Origin: Vulcanimicrobiota bacterium
Lineage (GTDB): Bacteria > Vulcanimicrobiota > Vulcanimicrobiia > Vulcanimicrobiales > Vulcanimicrobiaceae
Length of the DNA: 11,068 nucleotides
NCBI GenBank assembly: GCA_030038335.1
Contig: JASHPC010000084.1
Coordinates: forward strand, 1 to 11,068
Direction of reading: 5' to 3'
Made by a program: the position numbers and the translations under genes. This document shows positions 5,054 through 11,068 of this stretch, in pieces. Position 1 is the stretch's first letter, and the number at the start of each line of letters is the position of its first letter. The notes under the pieces are model-generated. The model ran no database searches and was not told where the DNA came from. It saw only the letters and a list, made by a program, of their open reading frames with translations.

Positions 5054-6102
5054 GACATCACGCGCAACGCGGCCAAACCTTTCCGATCTGGGCGTTTGGA
5101 ACGCTGACGGTACTCACGATGACGGCGCTCGCGCTCAGCTACGGCCAAATGGTGACGTGGCAGATGCGCGCAATGAACGCCGCCGACGCTGCCGCAAAGG
5201 GCATGCTCTCCGTTCAAACGACGCAGTGGAACGAAACCGAAGCGACGCTGCATGCGGCGGCGATCGAAGAGTATCGCCTGCGTGTCACGATGAACGACCT
5301 CCTCGAAGTCATTCACGGCGACGGCGGCTGCTCGGCGTCGACGGCGCCGAGCTGCGCGACGCTCTATGCGAATCTACGACAGAACTATCTCGACTCGCTG
5401 CAGCGGTACACGAACGACGTCATGATCATCGGACGTGCGTCGAATCCGACGTGGACGAACCAAGTCTCTCTCATTCAGTCCGCGCTCGCGCAGTATCAAA
5501 CGAACTGCGGCACGACCTCAGGCGGTGACTGCGGCTTCGACTACACGCTCGTCGAGATAACGCCGCGCCCGACGACGTATCTCGAGGACGTCTACGCCGA
5601 CTGCTGCAACATGGTGGTTGGCGGTGGAACGCAAGGAAACCCGAAGCTCGATCTCACGCCGATGGAAATCGAAATCGTCGCGTGTGCGAACGTCACGCCG
5701 TGGATTCCGACGCTGTGGAATTGGAGCGGCACGAGCACCCAAGTCGTCGGCCGCGCGGCCGCAACCTCGATCATGGACACGCAAGAGTTCATGTGGGCCG
5801 GGTCACTCGTCGATCCAGCCAGCGCGTCCAGCGCCGTGTTCCAGCAATCGGAGTATCCCGAAAGCTCGAACGATCAGACGACGGGCTTCGCCAACAGCGA
5901 CCTGTATTATCGCATCGATTTCGGCGGCAATCCGAACGACACGCTCAACGCCGGCGATCCGTCGACGTCGAATGGAGTCGGCGGATACACGTACACGGCA
6001 ACGCATTCGGGTTTGTACGTCGCGGCTGGTTGGTGGACGGCAATGCCGATCCAGCCCTTCGCTGGACCACTTACCTCGGGAGTGAACTACTCGTGCAAAT
6101 AA
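5050..6102 (+). CDS. tadG: TadG-like (TadE/G family) minor pilin or pilus assembly protein
   Basis: A 350-residue protein that begins MRHHAQRGQTFPIWAFGTLT, the RGQ-type start of the putative Flp pilus-assembly TadE/G-like family. One hydrophobic segment follows (about 11-31), then a helical stretch (MRAMNAADAAAKGMLSVQ) typical of pseudopilin stems. The exported part has eight cysteines (94, 102, 153, 161, an adjacent pair at 185-186, 212, 349) and an aromatic-rich C-terminal third (YYRIDFGG, GLYVAAGWW). It lacks an obvious von Willebrand A domain, which many TadG proteins carry, so the tadG label rests on the N-terminus and operon position. The ATG overlaps the preceding stop as ATGA and its own TAA overlaps the next ATG. 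It probably takes part in pilus priming or surface contact. Confidence 0.78.
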   Translation: MRHHAQRGQTFPIWAFGTLTVLTMTALALSYGQMVTWQMRAMNAADAAAKGMLSVQTTQWNETEATLHAAAIEEYRLRVTMNDLLEVIHGDGGCSASTAPSCATLYANLRQNYLDSLQRYTNDVMIIGRASNPTWTNQVSLIQSALAQYQTNCGTTSGGDCGFDYTLVEITPRPTTYLEDVYADCCNMVVGGGTQGNPKLDLTPMEIEIVACANVTPWIPTLWNWSGTSTQVVGRAAATSIMDTQEFMWAGSLVDPASASSAVFQQSEYPESSNDQTTGFANSDLYYRIDFGGNPNDTLNAGDPSTSNGVGGYTYTATHSGLYVAAGWWTAMPIQPFAGPLTSGVNYSCK

Positions 6103-6776
6103 TGGCTCTTCGCGCTCGTCATGCGACCCGCGGACAAGCAACGCTCGAGACCGCCGTCTTTCTGCCGGTCTTCCTCATCGTGCTCTTCGGCGTGATTTGG
6201 GCGGTTCAGTCCTCCGTGCTCTCCGAACGTGCGCAGATTGCGGTACGCTTCTCCGGACTTATCTCCGACGAAGCGGATCCGTACCAGCAGTATAGCCTAG
6301 GCGCGCTCTATGACGGCCTTCCAGGCATCGCTGCGCCGGAAACCTACACCTGCTCGACGCCCGGTCCCGACGCGCTCACGAACAATCCGACCGACGGAAC
6401 GTTTCCGGGACCGCAGTCCCCAACGTTCTTCCAACCCGCGTCGTCGGTGAACGGCTCCTGCACGCCTGGGCCGACGCATCTCTCGGGCGGAACGATGCAA
6501 TCGCCGATGCTCTTCGTTCATACACAATCGACGGTCCAAACGTCGGCGGCAGTGCCGGGATATCTGCAGAGCGCGCTCGGGTCGAGTCAGAACATCAGCG
6601 CGACGCAGAACTTCTTCGACGGCCCCGATATGGAGACGATGCTCACCTGTTACTCCGAGATCGGAACCGCAGTGGAGCAATCGCTCGCGCGCACGGTGCT
6701 GGACGTTTCGGCGGCTCCCACGCCGCTTCCAGACACGCCTAACACGAGCCCGCTGGTTCTTTCGAACGCCTGCTGA
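6102..6776 (+). CDS. tadE: TadE-like minor pilin
   Basis: This 224-residue protein is the clearest TadE-type prepilin here: MALRARHATRGQATLETAVFLPVFLIVLFGVIW, with a cut expected after G11 and Glu at mature position 5 (E16). The exported domain contains a proline- and threonine-rich middle (about 81-125) and four cysteines (84, 120, 183 and the very last residue, C224), compatible with two disulfides. It starts at the ATG overlapping the previous stop (TAATG). A GTG nine nt earlier is a possible alternative. It is the last gene of the rightward pilus operon, ending 4 bp from a convergent gene, with no obvious T-tract terminator between them. TadE proteins are needed for Flp pilus biogenesis in well-studied systems, probably as pseudopilins. 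Confidence 0.85.
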   Translation: MALRARHATRGQATLETAVFLPVFLIVLFGVIWAVQSSVLSERAQIAVRFSGLISDEADPYQQYSLGALYDGLPGIAAPETYTCSTPGPDALTNNPTDGTFPGPQSPTFFQPASSVNGSCTPGPTHLSGGTMQSPMLFVHTQSTVQTSAAVPGYLQSALGSSQNISATQNFFDGPDMETMLTCYSEIGTAVEQSLARTVLDVSAAPTPLPDTPNTSPLVLSNAC

Positions 6777-6785
6777 GCGCTCAGC
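6772..6785. repeat. 14-bp palindrome spanning two convergent stop codons
   Basis: GCTGAGCGCTCAGC is a perfect palindrome. Its left half contains the TGA of the tadE-like gene (6774-6776) and its right half the TGA of the convergent Ig-like gene (6781-6783 on the minus strand), placed symmetrically. With no loop and no T-run it is not a classical terminator, though it could fold weakly in both transcripts. It may simply reflect two genes ending on matching codons. Confidence 0.5.
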
Positions 6786-8634
6786 GCGAGTAGATCGTCA
6801 GCGGCTCGAGCAGCGCTTGATCGGCGTTGCCGGTCGTGAATCGCGCTACGATGACGTAGCGCGTCCTGCGCTGCACGCGCGGAGCGAGCATTCGCACTGA
6901 CGTAGCACCCGCAAAGACGGTCCGCTCCTCAACCGTCGCGCCTTTCGCGTCCTGCAGCATCAACGTTAGATTCGCCGGATGCGCTAGGAGCACGATGTTG
7001 AAACGACGTGCCGAGACGACGCGCGACGGCTCGACGCGCATGAGTTGCGCCACGGTGAGCAGCCCCGCCGGCTCGGTGGACGCGCTGGGCGGAGTCGCGA
7101 GCGCGTGCGGCAAGACGAGCAGTCCCACAGAGGCATGCGCCGACGAGCCCAAGCGCGTAACGTCGAGCGCGATCTGATACTGCGTTGGCGCGTTCACTTG
7201 CGGAGCCCGCAGCGTCGCAGTCCCGCTCTGCGCGTACGCGGCGCGCTCGAGCGCGATGCCCGCAGCGCCGACGAGGGAGATACTGCCGGTATCGCCGTTC
7301 GCGTCGTACCGAACGACGACCGGAGCGCCCGCCGCTGCAACAGAAGGATCGACCGCGAGCCCTCCTATCGACGCGGTAGCCGGAGCGAGATGCGCGACGG
7401 ATGCGAGCGAGAGCATCGTCTGCGCGCTCCCGAAAGGCCCGGTCATCACGAGCGCGACGCGATACGCGGCGGGCCGGTTCAGCGTCGAGAAGGTGAACGA
7501 ACCGCTTCCGGCTCCGACGGTTCCACCTGCAATGTGACGGTTACCGGCAGTTACGTCGTAGTGGCCGGTCCCGATTCCCGACAGCGCGTAGCTTGCCGTC
7601 GCAGTACTTCCGGCCAGCACGCGCGTCGGGACTGCAAAGCCTGCGATTGCCGGGCGTACGCTGCGAAAGACGAGAAACGCGATCGCAGCGGCGAATACCG
7701 CGCACGCGACACCGAGCGCGATGCGCACTCCGAGCGGAACGGGAACGTCGGCCTGCGCCGACGCGCTCAGCGAGCTGCTCTCCATACGCAGATGCAGCGT
7801 TCGCAAGCGCCAAGGCACGCGTATCGGAGCCAAGACGTCGACGGCTGCGGCTGAATGCGGATGGATGCGAAACGAACCGGGCGCAATCGGCGACGAGCCA
7901 CGGCGCGTTCGCGCGGTCAGCGAACATAACACGGGTTCTTGTGTCTGGTTGACGATCTTTGCGACGAACTCCGTCGAGAAGAAGCGCCGCTCGACGAGCT
8001 CGAGGACGCCCATGACGACGCGTTCGTCATCCAGGACCGCCGCGAAACCGCGTGCCTCGATGCCGTGCGTCTCCATGCTGCGCGCCGTCTCAGGTACGGC
8101 GGGAGGCCGCGCGGCCGGCTGCTGCGCTTGCGGCTCGTCGACGAACTCGCCGGTGACGACCTCATTTGCATCTTCGTCGCGCGGCGGCGACGGGCGCGCG
8201 CCGCGGCTTCGCTGGTAGAGAACGATACCCGCGACGAGCGCGAGTACGAGCGCTCCCGCAGCGATCGCGATCGCGGCGAGCCGGAGCGTCTCGTCTTCGA
8301 TGGGCGCGTCGAAGCCGCACGCGAACGTCGTGCCTCCTACACGCACGAACGCCGAACGGCTCGAACTACCGAAACGGGGAACGGCGAAGAGAAATCCGAT
8401 CTCGGCGTGCGGTTCGCACACGAGGTCAAGATCGCTCTGCAAGAGAGCGATTCCGTCGCGCTTCGTTCCCGGCGCGCACCGCACGAGCTCTTCCGTGTCG
8501 TTGATGACGTGCGCGCGCATCACGACGCGTGCGGCTTCCTTTCGAAGCACTGATATCGTGCAGCGGACGGCCGACGCGGGTGACGTATCGACGCACTCGC
8601 CTGAGGCGACGGTACGCAACGAGGAAACGTCCAC
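6781..8634 (-). CDS. Unknown two-pass membrane protein with tandem Ig-like domains
   Basis: I do not recognise this 617-residue protein. An N-terminal beta-rich, cysteine-containing region (about 1-115; C14, C25, C53, C73, C106) precedes a strong membrane segment at 118-140 (LAAIAIAAGALVLALVAGIV). Then come a basic, proline-rich, acidic linker (about 143-184), a second beta-rich region (about 205-290), a membrane segment at 302-323 (IALGVACAVFAAAIAFLVF), and about 290 residues that read as three Ig-like beta-sandwiches (about 332-412, 423-510, 530-617). The two beta-rich regions share a motif (HVINDTEELVRC at 42-53, KIVNQTQEPVLC at 226-237), suggesting an internal duplication. No signal peptide is seen, so topology is unclear. 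The start is uncertain: GTG at 8634 is used, but an AGGAGG at 8658-8663 sits 5 nt before an in-frame CTG at 8652. It converges on the pilus operon, so a link to the pilus is possible but unproven. Confidence 0.7.
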   Translation of the reverse strand: MDVSSLRTVASGECVDTSPASAVRCTISVLRKEAARVVMRAHVINDTEELVRCAPGTKRDGIALLQSDLDLVCEPHAEIGFLFAVPRFGSSSRSAFVRVGGTTFACGFDAPIEDETLRLAAIAIAAGALVLALVAGIVLYQRSRGARPSPPRDEDANEVVTGEFVDEPQAQQPAARPPAVPETARSMETHGIEARGFAAVLDDERVVMGVLELVERRFFSTEFVAKIVNQTQEPVLCSLTARTRRGSSPIAPGSFRIHPHSAAAVDVLAPIRVPWRLRTLHLRMESSSLSASAQADVPVPLGVRIALGVACAVFAAAIAFLVFRSVRPAIAGFAVPTRVLAGSTATASYALSGIGTGHYDVTAGNRHIAGGTVGAGSGSFTFSTLNRPAAYRVALVMTGPFGSAQTMLSLASVAHLAPATASIGGLAVDPSVAAAGAPVVVRYDANGDTGSISLVGAAGIALERAAYAQSGTATLRAPQVNAPTQYQIALDVTRLGSSAHASVGLLVLPHALATPPSASTEPAGLLTVAQLMRVEPSRVVSARRFNIVLLAHPANLTLMLQDAKGATVEERTVFAGATSVRMLAPRVQRRTRYVIVARFTTGNADQALLEPLTIYSR

Positions 8635-8657
8635 TGCTCGGGCTACGGGCAGAGATT

Positions 8658-8663
8658 CCTCCT
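8658..8663 (-). promoter_or_regulatory. Consensus Shine-Dalgarno upstream of the Ig-like membrane protein gene
   Basis: AGGAGG on the minus strand lies 5 nt before an in-frame CTG (8652) and 23 nt before the GTG at 8634. Either the gene starts at a rare CTG, or the match is chance. In the divergent gap between this gene and rsmI (8635-8749) I see no convincing -35/-10 pair on either strand. Confidence 0.35.
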
Positions 8664-8749
8664 GGCACCGAACGTGCTGCCGGCGCCGCTGCTGATTTCC
8701 TACGAGGACGCGGAGTGGAGTACCTGCGCGAAGCGGCGAAGGCGGCTCG

Positions 8750-9595
8750 ATGCCGTTGCTCGTCGTTCCCACGCCGCTCGGCAATCTCCGCGACGTCACG
8801 CTGCGCGCGCTCGACGCGTTGCGTGAGTGTGACGTTCTCGTTGCCGAGGATTCGCGCATCGCGCGCAAGCTGCTCTCGGCCCTCGGCATCGCGGGAAAAG
8901 AGATCTGGAGCTATCACGAGCACAACGCCGCTGCCGTGACTGCCGGCATCCTCGAACGCGCGCGCTCGGAACGCGTCGCGCTGACGACCGACGCCGGAAT
9001 GCCGGGAATCTCAGATCCCGGTTCCGAGCTCGTAGCGACGGCACATCGCGAAGGAGTTTCCGTCGACGTACTTCCGGGACCGAGCGCATTCGTCGGCGCG
9101 GCCGTCCTTTCGGGATTCTCGCTCAAGCCGCTGCTCTTCGAAGGCTTCGTTGCACGCGTAAGCGCTGCGCGCCAAGAGCAGTTCGCGCGGGCGGCACGCT
9201 CCGGCGCCACGAGCGTCTGGTATGACTCCCCGAAGCGTATCCGGTCGACGCTCGCAGATCTCGCGCGCGTCGCTCCGGACGCGCGCGTCTTCTTGCTTCG
9301 AGAGTACACGAAGCTCCACGAGCAGCATGCGCTTGGCTCGCCAGCCGAAGTCGCCGCCGCACTGCACGATCCTATCCGTGGTGAGATCGTCTTCGTCGTC
9401 GAGGGTGTCCGCGTCGATGCGAGGCCGGGAAACGTACCGCTCGACGCAGCGATCGATGCGCTGCTCGACCGCGGCGTCATCGTCTCGTCGATTGCAAAGA
9501 CTCTCGCTAGCGAAGGGTATGGCGAGCGGCACCACCTCTACGCGCGCGCGGGAGAACGCAAGCGCATCAAAGGGGCTCTTCGAAAGGAACCGTAA
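8750..9595 (+). CDS. rsmI: 16S rRNA (cytidine1402-2'-O)-methyltransferase RsmI
   Basis: This 281-residue protein belongs to the tetrapyrrole-methylase-fold RsmI family, which uses S-adenosylmethionine to methylate the ribose of C1402 in the decoding centre of 16S rRNA. Family signatures appear in order: VPTPLGNLRDVTLRAL at 6-21, AEDSRIARKLL at 32-42, TTDAGMPGISDPG at 79-91 (SAM site), VLPGPSA at 107-113, REYTKLHEQ at 184-192 and GEIVFVVEG at 211-219. The C-terminal helical part (SIAKTLASEGYGERHHLYARA) is also typical. Length matches the usual 270-290. Where many members have a Y-E-A-P-H-R-like motif this one has YDSPKR (158-163), a mild variant. The start is the ATG just before the first motif; its ribosome site (AAGGCGG) is moderate. 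metG follows after 9 bp, so the pair is probably co-transcribed. Confidence 0.95.
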   Translation: MPLLVVPTPLGNLRDVTLRALDALRECDVLVAEDSRIARKLLSALGIAGKEIWSYHEHNAAAVTAGILERARSERVALTTDAGMPGISDPGSELVATAHREGVSVDVLPGPSAFVGAAVLSGFSLKPLLFEGFVARVSAARQEQFARAARSGATSVWYDSPKRIRSTLADLARVAPDARVFLLREYTKLHEQHALGSPAEVAAALHDPIRGEIVFVVEGVRVDARPGNVPLDAAIDALLDRGVIVSSIAKTLASEGYGERHHLYARAGERKRIKGALRKEP

Positions 9596-9596
9596 C

Positions 9597-9601
9597 GGAG
9601 G
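9597..9601 (+). promoter_or_regulatory. Shine-Dalgarno supporting the metG GTG start
   Basis: GGAGG in the 9-bp gap after rsmI, with GGC separating it from the GTG at 9605. The spacing is short, but the protein's conserved N-terminus begins right after this codon and no better start exists. Confidence 0.5.
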
Positions 9602-9604
9602 GGC

Positions 9605-11068
9605 GTGGGCCGCGCCTATTACGTTACGACGCCAATCTACTACATAAGCGGCAACCCGCATATTGGGCACGCCTATACGACCGTGGTCGCCGACGTACTC
9701 GCGCGCACGGCGCGACTCTCCCGTCCCGCCTTTTTTCTCACCGGCACCGACGAGCACGGGCAGAAGGTCGCGAACGCCGCGGCTGAGGCGGGGAAGACGC
9801 CGCAAGCGTGGTGCGACGATCTCGTGCCGCGCTGGCAGGCACTCTTTGCGACCTATCACGTCGAGTACGACGATTTTATCCGGACGACGCAGGCGCGGCA
9901 CGAAAGCGTCGTGCAGCGCGTCTTCGAGCGCCTGCGAGAACGCGGTGACGTCTATCTCGGAAAATACGAGGGCTGGTACTGTGTCTCCGACGAGACGTTT
10001 TGGCTCGAATCGAAGCTCGTCGACGGCAAGTGCCCGACCTGCCGCCGCGACGTGCAGTGGCTATCGGAAGATGACTGGTTCTTTCGTCTCTCGACGTACG
10101 CTCCGCGCCTGATCGAGCATTTCCGATCGCATCCCGATTGGGTACGCCCGAAGAGCGTCTACAACGAGATGATCTCGCTTCTCGAAGAAGGCGTCGAAGA
10201 CTTCAGCATCTCGCGCACGACGTTCGATTGGGGCGTTCCGATCCCCGGCGGAGGTGGCGTCGTCTACGTCTGGTTCGATGCGTTGTTGAACTACATCTCG
10301 GCAATCGGATGGTCAGTCGACGACGATCGCTTTCACGAGTACTGGCCCGCCTCCGTACAACTCGTCGGGAAAGAGATCGCGCGATTTCACACGATCATCT
10401 GGCCGGCTGTGCTCTGGGCGCTCGGGGAAGAGGCGCCAGAGCTCGTCTTCGCACACGGCTGGATTACGGTCGAAGGGCAGAAGATGGGCAAGAGTCTTGG
10501 CAATGCGGTCGATCCATTTGCGCTCGCGAACCGGTTCGGCGCGGATTCGCTGCGGTATTTTCTCTTGCGCGAGGCACCGTTCGGAAGCGACTTCTCGTAC
10601 TCGGACGAGAAAATCGCGCATCGGCACAATAGCGATCTCGGCAACGATCTCGGAAACCTCGTCCATCGGACGCTTTCGATGCTGCAGCGGTATCGCGCGG
10701 GCATCGTGCCCACGCGCGGCGCGACGCCTTTGCTCGATCGTTTCGAAGACCTGCCGAGATGCGTGCATGCTTTGACGCTCGACCTCAAGTTCCGCGAAGC
10801 ACTCGAGGCCATTTGGGAGTTGGTCTCCGCACTCAACCGGGCGGTCGAAGATCGCAAGCCATGGGTTCTCTATAAGGAAGAACGGCACGCGGACCTCGAC
10901 GCGCTGCTTTACGAACTATGCGAGGGGCTCCGGTCTCTCGCGGCCCTCCTTCACTCGTACATGCCGGAACGCATGGATGAGTTGTGGCGGTGTCTCGGCA
11001 TTGCCGGGCGCGCCGATGACGCAGCGTCCGTCGTGACGCCGATCGCACCTGGCACCCAGACGGCACTG
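9605..11068 (+). CDS. metG: Methionyl-tRNA synthetase, 3' end outside window
   Basis: The first 488 residues of cytoplasmic methionine-tRNA ligase, a class I synthetase that charges tRNA-Met with methionine at the expense of ATP. The N-terminus VGRAYYVTTPIYYISGNPHI is typical, with the HIGH motif at 19-22. The connective peptide contains C126 and a CPTC knuckle at 143-146. Conserved VYVWFDALLNYISAIGW, LVGKEIARFHTIIWP and HGWITVEGQKMGKSLGN segments follow; the KMSKS loop reads KMGKS (293-297), so Ser is replaced by Gly at its third position. The helical anticodon-binding domain starts near 350 and includes NRAVEDRKPWVLYK. The gene starts at GTG because the family N-terminus begins there. It is still open at the right edge; full-length members have about 510 or about 640 residues, so the tail cannot be judged. 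Confidence 0.96.
   Translation, partial: MGRAYYVTTPIYYISGNPHIGHAYTTVVADVLARTARLSRPAFFLTGTDEHGQKVANAAAEAGKTPQAWCDDLVPRWQALFATYHVEYDDFIRTTQARHESVVQRVFERLRERGDVYLGKYEGWYCVSDETFWLESKLVDGKCPTCRRDVQWLSEDDWFFRLSTYAPRLIEHFRSHPDWVRPKSVYNEMISLLEEGVEDFSISRTTFDWGVPIPGGGGVVYVWFDALLNYISAIGWSVDDDRFHEYWPASVQLVGKEIARFHTIIWPAVLWALGEEAPELVFAHGWITVEGQKMGKSLGNAVDPFALANRFGADSLRYFLLREAPFGSDFSYSDEKIAHRHNSDLGNDLGNLVHRTLSMLQRYRAGIVPTRGATPLLDRFEDLPRCVHALTLDLKFREALEAIWELVSALNRAVEDRKPWVLYKEERHADLDALLYELCEGLRSLAALLHSYMPERMDELWRCLGIAGRADDAASVVTPIAPGTQTAL

Noticed and set aside
7045..7854. 269-residue plus-strand open frame inside the Ig-like gene
   Set aside because: Arg-rich shadow. The minus strand shows membrane segments and beta-sandwich patterning, so it is the coding one.
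8653..8889. Extension of the Ig-like membrane protein to an ATG at 8889
   Set aside because: It would run antisense into the conserved start of rsmI, and the extra residues are Arg/Ser-rich shadow sequence with no export signal.
9011..9901. 296-residue antisense frame spanning rsmI and metG
   Set aside because: It crosses two well-conserved genes and has shadow composition.
1..11068. CRISPR arrays, tRNA or rRNA genes, insertion sequences, defence or phage genes
   Set aside because: No regularly spaced repeats, cloverleaf-like stretches, transposase-like proteins or terminal inverted repeats were seen; the window is pilus and housekeeping genes.

Overview
The window is G+C-rich bacterial DNA with tightly packed genes and no recognisable mobile element, tRNA, rRNA or CRISPR array. 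Most of it (positions 1-6776) is part of a Tad/Flp (type IVc) pilus locus. An outer-membrane secretin implies a diderm cell. The gene set alone does not name the organism. A deep-branching, high-GC lineage such as Eremiobacterota/Vulcanimicrobiota or a relative would fit, but this is a low-confidence guess.

The pilus genes form two divergent operons that meet in a 164-bp control region (2249-2412). The leftward operon encodes a secreted or lipid-anchored Ig-like protein, two tandem Flp major pilins, a CpaA/TadV prepilin peptidase, and CpaB, which runs off the left edge. The rightward operon encodes the CpaC/RcpA secretin, a third Flp-type pilin and three TadE/TadG-like minor pilins. The five rightward genes are joined by four successive stop/start overlaps. 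The motor and platform genes (TadA, TadB, TadC, TadZ) are not in the window; they probably lie beyond cpaB or elsewhere.

The pieces fit one machine. CpaA cleaves the prepilins (Flp and the TadE/G-like proteins) after the conserved glycine or alanine at the head of the hydrophobic helix. Flp subunits then build the fibre, TadE/G-like proteins probably prime or cap it, and it leaves through the CpaC secretin, assisted by CpaB.

The rightward operon ends 4 bp from a convergent gene (6781-8634, minus strand). That gene encodes an unrecognised two-membrane-segment protein with a duplicated N-terminal beta-rich module and about three C-terminal Ig-like domains. Upstream of it, reading right, is a housekeeping pair: rsmI (16S rRNA 2'-O-methyltransferase), then metG (methionyl-tRNA synthetase), which runs off the right edge.

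The points most worth a second look are the repeat-rich divergent control region, the three pilins in two contexts with a hairpin between the tandem pair, the large cysteine-containing minor-pilin cassette, and the unknown Ig-like membrane protein.
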